Translations under genes and position numbers: made by a program
In this document: positions 54,433 to 62,670 of the stretch, in pieces
How the letters are laid out: each line of letters begins with the position of its first letter
How positions within the stretch are numbered: the first letter of the stretch is position 1
NCBI GenBank assembly: GCA_977017575.1
Contig: CDRNVI010000020.1
Span: 372,001-436,000 of the forward strand
Source: Paramoeba atlantica
Lineage: Eukaryota > Discosea
Direction: 5' to 3'
Length of the DNA: 64,000 nt
The notes under the pieces: generated by a model
What the model saw: the letters and a program-made list of their open reading frames with translations, nothing else
Told to the model about the DNA's origin: nothing
The model's database searches: none

Positions 54433-55386
54433 ATGATGGTTTTGGCTATCAAAATGGCGTACGTTGCCTTTTTCAAAGATGCCGTCGAGTCTCTGGAAGG
54501 TTCAACCAAAGAGCATCAGAATCACCTGTCGTCGCAGGTCGCGTCTCGGGGCCGATATCGGGCCTCAAAAGTCACCAATTTACCTCAAGAATTTGAGCTC
54601 GCCGAGTTTGTCCGAGACATCACATACCCCCACGCGGGATGGACTCGAGACACCCCGGCGTGTGAGTGGTTTGGTGCCGAGTGCAACGAGAGTGGCAGAG
54701 TTGAAAAAATCTCCTGGGTGGGGCAATATTTACGTGGGAGGCTACGTATGTCTTACCTACCACGTACCCTTGTGGAATGCACAATACAGGGGAACGGTCT
54801 GCGTGGTTCGGCAAGTCTGACGGACTTACCACGTCCGTTGGAGACACTCAGTCTTAGCCACAACTCGTTTAGTGGAAATCTCGATCTCACGCGTCTGCCG
54901 GAAAGTATGAAATTCTTGTATCTTCTTAACAATAAGTTTACCGGGGAGGTCTGCTTGACAAGTCTTCCGAAATTATTGGAACTTTTCGCCTTACAGTCGA
55001 ATTGTCTCACAGGCATGCCGGATTTAACTTCGCTTCCTGCGCAGCTTAGTTGCCTGAACCTGGGCTACAATGCGTTTTTTGGGAGCGTGTGTTTGGATCA
55101 GCTCCCGGGAATGCTTCGGTTTCTCGCTCTTCGAAACAATGAGTTCTCTGGAGAATTGTGTTTGAGTGGATTACCTAAGTCACTCAACGCGCTCTACCTG
55201 AATGACAATGAATTTCGTGGTACTCTTGACTTGGGACAAATTTCCTACGGCTTGGAAGATCTTAGATTGTCCGGAAATGCAAACCTTCGTGGAGTGATAA
55301 TTAAATCGAAGTTGCCAGATACGCTTAAGCTTTACAAGATTACTACTTCTGGAACAAAAATTACCGTGGACGATGCTTCAAAATAG
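54433..55386 (+). CDS. LRR family protein 9 (317 aa)
   Basis: Longest intact member. The N-terminal extension (MMVLAIKMAYVAFFKDAVES) has a weak hydrophobic segment, then RASKVTNLPQEFELAEFVRD (KVRG reads KVTN). The cap is TPACEWFGAECNESGRVEKI. About nine repeats follow, for example LETLSLSHNSFSGNLDLTRL, MKFLYLLNNKFTGEVCLTSL and LRFLALRNNEFSGELCLSGL, and the tail NANLRGVIIKSKLPDTLKL with GTKITVDD. The repeats VCLxxLP alternate with DLTxLP, suggesting duplication of repeat pairs. GC-richer than gene 8. The stop is TAG. Confidence 0.88.
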   Translation: MMVLAIKMAYVAFFKDAVESLEGSTKEHQNHLSSQVASRGRYRASKVTNLPQEFELAEFVRDITYPHAGWTRDTPACEWFGAECNESGRVEKISWVGQYLRGRLRMSYLPRTLVECTIQGNGLRGSASLTDLPRPLETLSLSHNSFSGNLDLTRLPESMKFLYLLNNKFTGEVCLTSLPKLLELFALQSNCLTGMPDLTSLPAQLSCLNLGYNAFFGSVCLDQLPGMLRFLALRNNEFSGELCLSGLPKSLNALYLNDNEFRGTLDLGQISYGLEDLRLSGNANLRGVIIKSKLPDTLKLYKITTSGTKITVDDASK

Positions 55387-55576
55387 TTACATCTTTTTTT
55401 TGCGAATTACACTTTCAACACACAGTTCGTACATAAAAACGATCTCTTCCCTCTAACACGGCTTAGAACATCAGATCACAATCACTGAATTTGATCATAT
55501 TACCTGTAAACGTTCGATTACCAAACGTGATAGGAAGAATGCGTTCTAACGTTCATTTTTTTAACTTCTCTACAAT

Positions 55577-55591
55577 ACCACTTTTTCCTAG
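55577..55591 (+). promoter_or_regulatory. Predicted trans-splice acceptor of LRR gene 10
   Basis: ACCACTTTTTCCTAG ends at 55590-55591, 47 bases before ATG 55639. The open frame between is entered by a TTG only. Confidence 0.5.
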
Positions 55592-55638
55592 CCTCATTGA
55601 AATTTGCCTTCAATCCTATCGAACCAGTTACTACAGAG

Positions 55639-56253
55639 ATGAATGTTGGGGCAGAATTTTACTTCTTTGCTTTTTGTGTCGCATGGAGCGTAGAATCTAA
55701 AGACGATGCACCGAGGCGAGCAGCAAAGGTACGTGGCGCGTCTTTACCAGAGGAATATCGACTTTCTCGCATGCTTCAAAACGTTAAAAATCCCCTTCGT
55801 TCCTGGAGCGAGAGCAAACCCGCTTGTTCTTGGGAATGTGTACATTGTTCTGGGGAGGCTATTACAAGATTTGATTGTCAGGAAAAGAGGTTGAAGGGTG
55901 AAGTACGATGGGAAGAACTTCCGAACACTCTCACGTTTTTTAGTGTATTTAAGAATGAACTGGAGGGAACACTTTATCTTTCGAATTTACCGCTTGATTT
56001 GAATATATTAAACGGATCATACAACAAATTCGAAGGTGAAATTGACTTGTGCCATTTGCCGGAAAATATGCACGAGCTGCTGTTTTCGGAAAACTTGCTC
56101 AGTGGGTTTGTTAATTTTTCTCATCTCCCGCCTAATCTTATAACTTTAGCTCTACGTGACAATTCGGGTCTTTTTGGTGAAATGGTCTTGGATGAACTTC
56201 CCAAAAAGCTTTCCTATCGTCCTATAACCAATACTGGAATCAAAATTACATAG
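55639..56253 (+). CDS. LRR family protein 10 with signal peptide (204 aa)
   Basis: The leader MNVGAEFYFFAFCVAWSVES is the best signal peptide in the family, followed by RAAKVRGASLPEEYRLSRML, VKNPLRSWSE and a cap with three Cys (PACSWECVHCSGEA). Four to five repeats follow (LNILNGSYNKFEGEIDLCHL, MHELLFSENLLSGFVNFSHL) and the family tail NSGLFGEMVLDELPKKLSY plus NTGIKIT. Likely secreted or surface-exposed, unlike members 6, 8 and 11, so the family may work in more than one compartment. The start is the first ATG after the acceptor. Confidence 0.86.
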   Translation: MNVGAEFYFFAFCVAWSVESKDDAPRRAAKVRGASLPEEYRLSRMLQNVKNPLRSWSESKPACSWECVHCSGEAITRFDCQEKRLKGEVRWEELPNTLTFFSVFKNELEGTLYLSNLPLDLNILNGSYNKFEGEIDLCHLPENMHELLFSENLLSGFVNFSHLPPNLITLALRDNSGLFGEMVLDELPKKLSYRPITNTGIKIT

Positions 56254-56426
56254 CGTAGTAAATCAGAATTGAATAGGGTAGTTTATTTGTCTGATTTGAA
56301 TCAATTTAGAAAAATAAAGTCTAGCTGAACGGAATTGCAAGTTTAAGAATGTGAATATTTTTTCGCGCGAATTAGGTAAACTTTGTCGGAAAGAAGTAAA
56401 ATAAATAAATTCTGTCATTTTAAACG

Positions 56427-56440
56427 TTGTTAGCTTTCAG
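56427..56440 (+). promoter_or_regulatory. Predicted trans-splice acceptor of LRR gene 11
   Basis: GTTGTTAGCTTTCAG ends in AG at 56439-56440, ten bases before ATG 56451. Confidence 0.5.
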
Positions 56441-56450
56441 TTGTGCTAAT

Positions 56451-57314
56451 ATGAAAATTTACCTGTCTGACGTTCAAGAGCCTCCCACTAAACGTCTAAA
56501 GCAAGGCGATGGCTCTTTTCTCGAAAAGGAAAGTGTTGAGGGTACTCGCTCAAGTAAAATACGGTCGACACAGTTGCCACAAGTGTACAATCTTGCGCGT
56601 CTCATTCGTAATATCACCAATCCCCATGTCACATGGACCACATCGGTAGCTGCACGCAACTGGCAGGGTGTATCCTGTGATGACAAGGAGCAAAATGTGA
56701 TAAAGATAAATTGGAGGGCTCACCTTGGGGGGTCATTACAGGGCTCATTGCAGCTCAAGTATCTTCCCGAAACCGTACACACGTTTGATGTGGCTTACAA
56801 TAATTTGACGTCTTCCATACAATTAGACACGTTGCCCGAAACCCTTCTCTTACTTGACCTCTCACACAACCGTTTTACAGGTAGTCTCGACCTTTGTCAC
56901 TTACCTTCTCATCTCAAGCGAATCTATTTGGAAAAGAATAACTTCGAGAACACGGTTGATCTCACGGCTCTTCCCGGAGAATTGGAACGTCTAATACTGC
57001 GGGGTAATAATCTTTTGGGGGAGGTGGATCTCAGCCTTTTGCCGTCTACGTTGACGAATCTAAGCTTAGGGGAGAACGAATTTAGTGGGACGCCTGATTT
57101 TCGTCATCTACCTTCATCCTTGGAGAGTTTATTTTTAGACAACAATAATTTTAAGGGTTGTTTATATTTTAAATCTCTCCCAGTCGGCTTGACTTGGATC
57201 GATGTCTCTCACAACTCGTATCTGCGTGGAGAATTCGATAAGACATTCCTTCCCGGTGTGTACTTCGAACGAGCAGGAACAGATATTCGCGTAATTGAAC
57301 CTGAGGCAGTTTAA
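56451..57314 (+). CDS. LRR family protein 11 with basic N-terminus (287 aa)
   Basis: N-terminus MKIYLSDVQEPPTKRLKQGD has a PxxKRLK-type basic motif that could be a nuclear localisation signal, and no signal peptide. Then SSKIRSTQLPQVYNLARLIR (KIRS replaces KVRG), ITNPHVTW and the cap RNWQGVSCDDKEQNV. About eight repeats: LLLLDLSHNRFTGSLDLCHL, LKRIYLEKNNFENTVDLTAL, LTNLSLGENEFSGTPDFRHL, LESLFLDNNNFKGCLYFKSL. The tail SYLRGEFDKTFLPGVYF and AGTDIRV is recognisable. Probably cytosolic or nuclear. Confidence 0.87.
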   Translation: MKIYLSDVQEPPTKRLKQGDGSFLEKESVEGTRSSKIRSTQLPQVYNLARLIRNITNPHVTWTTSVAARNWQGVSCDDKEQNVIKINWRAHLGGSLQGSLQLKYLPETVHTFDVAYNNLTSSIQLDTLPETLLLLDLSHNRFTGSLDLCHLPSHLKRIYLEKNNFENTVDLTALPGELERLILRGNNLLGEVDLSLLPSTLTNLSLGENEFSGTPDFRHLPSSLESLFLDNNNFKGCLYFKSLPVGLTWIDVSHNSYLRGEFDKTFLPGVYFERAGTDIRVIEPEAV

Positions 57315-57751
57315 CATGCTATTAAATACAGTCAACTCTTAGAAAGGGGCATCTCAAGAACCGCTACTATAAGTAAATAAGTTATTGAGGGAGATACTAC
57401 TCCCTCGCTACCGTAGGTTAATTCGTCGTGCCCGATTTCATGCCCGATTTGTGGCCCGATATCGTTTCAGGTGAGTTTTCGAAAAAAATGTTTACAAAGA
57501 CGTATGAATCGAATTGAGTGACAAGATCACTAGTTTTTCAACAATTCCGATGGGTACCCCCTGCCCCCCCCTCCCCACCAGGGTGATCATAGCAATTTTT
57601 GAAATACAAGATTGGTACCGCCGCGGTACAAGACTGGTACCGCCGCGGAGTTAGGGGCTAGGGTTCGTTGGGATAAATGAATACGATCATAACAATTGTT
57701 GAAATTTCGAAAAACAAAACCTGAAAATTTATGGGTGAAAGTGAAAAAATA
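57315..57751. other. Intergenic with first copy of a 90-bp direct repeat
   Basis: The only shared feature is the repeat at 57384-57476. Also GGTACCGCCGCGG occurs twice near 57617-57655. No gene. Confidence 0.5.
57384..57476. repeat. Dispersed ~90-bp direct repeat, copy 1
   Basis: GAGATACTACTCCCTC, ACCGTAGGTTAATTCGTCGT, GCCCGATTTGTGGCC and GTTTCAGGTGAGTTTT. Near-identical copy at 58332-58416. The AG-GTGAGT at the end resembles a splice donor, probably by chance. A short inverted word (GGGAG...CTCCC) lies at its left end. Confidence 0.65.
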
Positions 57752-57925
57752 CTGTCCCCCCTTAAGCGCACCCGGTCAGACGCCCCCCGTTTAAGCGCAC
57801 ATAGAGTTGAGGAGGAGATCGCGGCGCCGCGAAGCGGTGCCAATTTTTTTTTATATGCTGATTCAGACCCCCCGTTTAAGCGCACTTTTGACGGAAAACG
57901 AGGTGCGCTTAAACGGGGGGGACAG
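57752..57925. mobile_element. MITE with CTGTCCCCCC tip, TTAAGCGCAC word
   Basis: About 175 bases between TA (57750-57751) and TT. Left CTGTCCCCCCTTAAGCGCAC; right GTGCGCTTAAACGGGGGGGA then CAG. Internal direct copies of GTTTAAGCGCAC follow runs of C (57790, 57875), and a central palindrome (GCGGCGCCGCGAAGCGG) is shared in style with element B (GGCGCGAAGCGGCGC). No coding. Confidence 0.75.
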
Positions 57926-59165
57926 TTGCATTTTTCCCAAATCAGCTCCTAGACCGATTTTTTAGAGTTTGGAGCCTGATATAAGTGTATACGCTTTGGT
58001 TTCATTCGATATTTCTCCACCCTGTTCCGGTAATACACCTACAAAGGCCAAACTTTACCTGGAAGTGTGTGACACGCAAGGCCTTAGAGGAAGGAGGAGG
58101 CGCATGGCAAAAAGGCAGAAGGCGGATCCTTGTCTTTTTGCCGCGGCGACGACGACTTCCTCGCGTGGGAAGCTGTAAGGGGTCATAGGGAGCATGTTTC
58201 GATGGCTATATACTCTGTCTCTCATTGATTTTTATAAATGGCAAGACAGAATTTTCGAAAAAAAATTATAAAAATTGTGAAATTTATAAATCCAATTTTG
58301 TTCTCACAAAGCTTTTAGGACATACTTAAAAATATTGATGGAGATACTACTCCCTCAGTACCGTAGGTTAATTCGTCGTGCCCGATTTGTGGCCTGATTT
58401 CGTGTCAGGTGAGTTTTGAAATACATTTTAAATATTTTCTTCTGTGTAATAAAGTATTCCTTTTATTGCCTCAAAAATAAATGTTTTTTTGTCTATAGAG
58501 CTTCATATCGGCGTTTGACGGCTCGGCCGTTCAACAGAGGTTTGTTGACTGATCGAGGGTCATGTAGCACGAACGTTTGGGGTTGGTTCGGAGGTAAGAC
58601 CAGGTGGCACCTGGGCCCAGCACTCCACATTCCGACTAAGACAGAGCGATAAGGGATTTCAGAAACCAAAGTCCCTGCAATTATTGTCAAGTCGCGTACC
58701 TATGTATGTCACCAGTATTTTCTCGTGACTACATCCCATACATCCTCGTGACCCCGATCCTATACATCCCATACATCCTCGTGACGCTCAAGACCTTAGA
58801 GGAAGGAGGAGGCGCAAGGACGAGTATCTCCGTCTTCCACTTTAGCCTGGGTTGTTTTGTTTAAATGCTCCTCCCCCTTCTACAAGTAGCCGTTATGTCA
58901 CATTTATCGCACACACGTCTTCGAAAGCGAGTTTAACTCGGTTTCCCGCTCTGTTGAAGACCTCTTTTACTCATGCGTGCATTGATTTTCTGTCCAGACA
59001 ACTTCGTATCACAGCCATCACAACCCTCCCAATCACCCTCACCCCGCTCACCCACCCTTACCCGTCCAACAACCCCCGCCCGCTCAGCTCCACTAACCAG
59101 CCAGCCTCCCGAGCCAATCCCTCTTACCGGGGGTCTCTTACTGGCGGGTCTCCGGTATCTTTGGA
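57926..59165. other. Gene-free region
   Basis: No gene. It contains the second direct repeat (58332-58416) and a 27-base word (CCTTAGAGGAAGGAGGAGGC) twice, near 58080 and 58793. A CCACTTTAGCCTGG at 58838 resembles the tip of the MITE at 59263. Confidence 0.45.
58332..58416. repeat. Dispersed ~90-bp direct repeat, copy 2
   Basis: Same words as copy 1 at 57384, with GATGGAGATACTACTCCCTC at its left and GTGTCAGGTGAGTTTTG at its right. The two copies are about 950 bases apart in the same orientation and may bound one mobile unit or be a local duplication. Confidence 0.65.
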
Positions 59166-59250
59166 AATCATTCTCATTGATTTTTATAATTATAATTATA
59201 AATATAAATTTTCTTTTTTGTTATAATTTATATTTATAAAAATCAATGAG
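59166..59250. repeat. AT-rich palindrome
   Basis: CATTGATTTTTATAATTATA ... TTTATAAAAATCAATG. Arms of about 30 bases, almost all A/T, directly left of the MITE at 59263. May be the tip of another short element, with CATTGATTTTTATAA also seen at 58205. Confidence 0.65.
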
Positions 59251-59262
59251 AGGAGGAGTAAC

Positions 59263-59453
59263 CCATGCTAAAGTGGACGAGAGAGACACTAAAGGCACCT
59301 TTGGAAAACCACCACAAAACTGGAACGGTATCTCCCGGTTTGTAGTACGGTATTCTGATGTGACAAAAGGATCTTTAACGGTAAATACCTTTCCAGTTTT
59401 GTGGTGGTTTTCCAAAGGTGCCTTTAGTGTCTCTCTCGTCCACTTTAGCATGG
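59263..59453. mobile_element. MITE with perfect 63-bp inverted repeats
   Basis: Arms 59263-59325 and 59391-59453 are exact reverse complements (start CCATGCTAAAGTGGACGAGA). The spacer is 65 bases. Perfect arms mean recent insertion or recent arm homogenisation. No coding capacity. Superfamily not assignable from the tip. Confidence 0.85.
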
Positions 59454-59600
59454 TTTATACTTTGAGTTTTATGAAGGTTTTTATCTCCTTCAATAAGTCA
59501 GGTTGGTTTACAGTCTCGAATCGATGAACCCATCTTATTGAATGGATTCCCTCGCGTCAATACCCTCTGGGCTTAATCAAGGCCTGTGACTCTCAAACTG

Positions 59601-60204
59601 ATGGAGGAAACGCGCCCGAAAAAGGTACGAGGCAATTCTGTTCCGATGGAATACGATCTCGAAAAATTCATAAAAAAATATCAAAACCCCAGATATTTCG
59701 TGGAATACGCACACGCCCGCTGCTGAGTGGAAAGGTATATCCTTTGAGAGAAAAGAAGAATCGTTTGATATAAACTGGGGATACCTTGATTTGCGCGGTT
59801 CTTTGTGTTGGGAACATCTGGCTACGCTCCCCGTGAATGGTATTTACGTCCCAGACAATAGGCTACCCGGACGCCTTCCGCTGGAAAATTTACCCTATAA
59901 ATGCATATGGTTCCGTGCTCATCACAACTCGCTTAGCGGTCCCGTAGAGCTCCGTTTTCTGCTTTGTGAGCTACAGGCGCTGTGGCTCGATTACAATCAA
60001 TTTAGCGGAGAGGTACACTTTGAGGCTCTCCCCGCAAACTTTTGAGAGTTAGGCTTGCGAGACAATGAGAATCTCTTTGGGGAGTTGGATCACAGTATAT
60101 TGGGTCGGAAGCATTCCAAATTGTCAGTTCACATCACAGATACAGGGATTAAAGAGAAATTCGTTTCGAAAGAAACTTTTGAGTTTTTTCGACATGAAAG
60201 TTGA
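59601..60204 (+). pseudogene. LRR family member 12, frameshift plus stop
   Basis: Starts MEETRPKKVRGNSVPMEYDL and EKFIKKYQNP, then shifts frame near 59692: the family reading continues as ISWNTHTPAAEWKGISFERK, INWGYLDLRGSLCWEHLATL and two or three repeats (LQALWLDYNQFSGEVHFEAL). A TGA at 60043-60045 follows PANF. Beyond it the frame continues ELGLRDNENLFGELDHSILG and TDTGIKEKF, the family tail. So one shift and one stop break an otherwise complete gene. Confidence 0.8.
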
Positions 60205-60723
60205 TGATCCCTGTGTTACTTCCAATGGATGTACTGCAGAAGTGCATGGTTTTATCTGCCACCGTCTGCCACTATCTGTTTGCATTACATTCAACAATAA
60301 ACTCCGCCCAACGAATCAGTCATCCCCCATTTTGTTTTACACGTGAGGGCCTATGGGGGTTTATGCACCACTTTGTCGTTCAGAATTTCGGGATCTGCAC
60401 GTTCCCGCTATTTCCAACTCATTTTAAAATGTTAAAAAAGTAAACAAAATGTAATACTGTACCCCCTAGTTATCTGTCGCTTTTCGGCACTTCGAATATT
60501 TTTTTTCGTCGACCACCCCCCCCCTAGTTATCTGTCGCCTTTCTAAACAAAATGAAACATTTATTAAATTAAAAGCGAAACTTCAATTGTTTTTCTGTTC
60601 TGCTTTTAGGCTAATGGTTTTGCGTGGAGTTCTACGGTCAAAATTGGAAAATAAGAGTCGGAGCTCGTTATCCCCTCGACCATCCCCTTCATCATTCCCT
60701 TCATTCAATTTAAAGATCCTCTA
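60205..60723. other. Old transposon end and a TAGTTATCTGTCGC-word tip
   Basis: At 60345-60410, GGGGGTTTATGCACCACTTT and CGGGATCTGCACGTTCCCGC match the left end of transposon N (49985-50070). At 60456-60545, CTGTACCCCCTAGTTATCTG and a second CCCCCTAGTTATCTGTCGCC follow TA. No gene here. Confidence 0.55.
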
Positions 60724-61132
60724 CAGGGGTGCGGGTCTAAAGGTGGGGGGGGTCTAAAATTCGTAAAAGTTGTCCAATTTTGGAAAATAATAGCGCATTG
60801 GATAGCTCTCACAGAGTTGTATGTTTTAGGCGCATTAAAATCCTGCAATTTTAACGCACATATTTTTTAATACCATATTTCGCTTTTTTCCCTTGCAGAA
60901 ATTACATTTTTTACTAGAAAATGCCCCAAAAGCGCGCTTGCTCGAGGACTTCCCGTGGAGTACTGAGCGATAGATCGTATTCTTCCCCCGCCCCCGTCAA
61001 AGAGAGCCACCGCATTCTTGGTGGCGGAATACGAGCGCACAGGATCATACTCCGCTACGGCACAGCACTTTGGTGTTCATGAGTACACTGTAAAACGTTG
61101 GGTTGAACGTTTTACCCTTACGGGTACCCACT

Positions 61133-61217
61133 CGCACCCTTATCTGTCATAAACGCGGCACCCTTATCTGTCATAATGCACCCTTATCTGTCATATAAGC
61201 CGCACCCTTATCTGTCA
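61133..61217 (-). repeat. Satellite K, left array (4 units)
   Basis: Four copies of GCACCCTTATCTGTCAT at 61133, 61157, 61177 and 61200, separated by short variable linkers (AAACGCG, AAT, ATAAGCC). Same word as the right array, reversed. Confidence 0.85.
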
Positions 61218-61423
61218 TAAACCGATTAAAAAAAGTCGACCCCTTAAAAAATATTTCAAGGCCTAAAAAAGATTTCAACCCCTAAAAAAAAATCGACCCC
61301 TAAAAAAAAATTTCAACCCCTTCCAAAAATTTACAATTTTGCTACACAGTTAACGTAAAAAATAGGTAACCTCAATTGTGGTTCCGGTGAGGCCCCGGAG
61401 TTGCGAGAGGCCTCCATATCCCA

Positions 61424-61505
61424 CAACTACCACCTTCCCCCCCTATTTAGCGGGTGTCGCGCGAGCGACCCCTGATAAATGGGGGGAAGGTGGTAGTTGT
61501 TTTGG
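61424..61505. repeat. Hairpin in the core of insert K
   Basis: ACAACTACCACCTTCCCCCC (from 61426) pairs with GGGGGGAAGGTGGTAGTTGT (to 61501) around a loop with its own GTCGCGCGAGCGAC palindrome. The C/G run plus TATTTAG resembles the tips of elements at 284 and 2409. Confidence 0.75.
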
Positions 61506-61812
61506 GGAATATGAGAGGCTGAACGCACGGAGGGGTCGGCCGGGCCAATGAGTCACGTCAAAGTGTGACGCTGAGTTCGTGGGAAGCAATTTGCGAAGCC
61601 CTAGGTGATGATCAGTTGTATTGGACGACACCGAGACAAACCACAGAAATCCCAGATACGACAAGGTCTAGATATCATAAAGAGAGAAAAAACCGGAGCT
61701 GTGGACGCGAAAAAGAATGAAAGAGATATAACAATGCGATATGCGACCGATGAGTTGAATCGATGCGTGTGCTGACTCTACCTTCCACCGTCATTCACAG
61801 AAAATTAACAAA

Positions 61813-62155
61813 AAATGTATTATGGCAGATAAGGGTGCAGTATGACAGATAAGGGTGCATTATGACAGATAAGGGTGCATATGACAGATAAGGGTGCATT
61901 ATGACAGATAAGGGTGCATTATGACAGATAGGGGTGCATTATGACAGATAAGGGTGCACCTTAGTGTGACAGATAAGGGTGCGGCTTATATGACAGATAA
62001 GGGTGCAGTATGACAGATAGGGGTGCAGTATGACAGATAAGGGTGCAGTATGACAGATAAGGGTGCAGTATGACAGATAAGGGTGCAGTATGACAGATAA
62101 GGGTGCATTTATGACAGATAAGGGTGCGAGTTTCTATGACAGATAAGGGTGCGGG
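61813..62155 (+). repeat. Satellite K, right array (16 units)
   Basis: Sixteen copies of ATGACAGATAAGGGTGC, usually spaced by two or three bases (AG-T, AT-T). Three have single changes (GGCAGAT, GATAGGGG twice). Sub-blocks with AG or AT linkers show recent local duplication. Confidence 0.88.
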
Positions 62156-62670
62156 TGCCGTGACATGTTAACGGCATCCCGAGAGCGTGTTTCGACGGTG
62201 GTTACCCCTGCGTTCCTGGATGTGGCTCTTAAGCTTATCGACGAGGGGTATGACCTTGTTTACGGCGTAGATAGCTGGAGCGATCTTCTGGTCTGTGATG
62301 GACACAGACAAAAATCTTCTTCGACCCCGAAATCGACAGCAACTGGAAGCCGCTATTGAGGGGTCTTTCCTTAAATTGAAACAGACCCACTCTGCAACGG
62401 TTCAGAAAACGTTGAAGAGTTTCAGGAAGCGTTGTGAAATTGTTATTAGTCGGAACGGGGGGCACTGTGGTTACTAATTGTCTTTTGCAATGCAAATTAA
62501 AGAAATTATTGACACCACTAAAGTATTGCAATATGTGTTTTTGACCCTTACATGAAAGGGGGGTACCCCCCAAACCCCGGGAGCTACCTATCCTAAAGCA
62601 TATAACTCTGTGAGAGCTATCCAATGCGCTATTATTTTCCAAAATTGGACAACTTTTACGAATTTTAGAC

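Larger units (their letters stand above)
61128..62162. mobile_element. Insert K: inverted arrays of a 17-bp word around a 600-bp core
   Basis: The left array (61133-61217) has four copies of GCACCCTTATCTGTCAT. The right array (61813-62155) has 16 copies in the opposite orientation (ATGACAGATAAGGGTGC), mostly at 19-20 base spacing. The core holds a second repeat (TCGACCCCTAAAAAAA / TTTCAACCCCT, 61230-61330) and a long hairpin (61424-61500). It lies within the transposase gene of L. No open frame. Such dense inverted words at both ends would suit transposase or replication-protein binding. Confidence 0.7.
60724..62670 (+). mobile_element. Tc1/mariner-type transposon L, split by a satellite-bearing insert
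   Basis: Left tip TA then CAGGGGTGC; inner inverted repeats GTCTAAAATTCGTAAAAGTT ... and AATTTTGGAAAATAATAGCG (60750-60830) match 62590-62670 in reverse. The transposase frame starts at 60921 (MPQKRACSRT) after a TTGCAG acceptor, includes VAEYERTGSYSATAQHFGVH then EYTVKRWVERFTLTG (HTH), and is then interrupted by insert K. The C-terminus appears at 62295-62476: NRQQLEAAIEGSFLKLKQTH, then FRKRCEIVISRNGGHCGY, the typical Tc1/mariner end. The catalytic middle is lost. The right tip is not clearly preserved. Confidence 0.75.

Noticed and set aside
61128-62162. CRISPR array or telomere repeat
   Set aside because: Spacers are two or three bases, units face both ways, and there are no cas genes; the unit is not telomere-like (TTAGGG) and lies inside a transposon.
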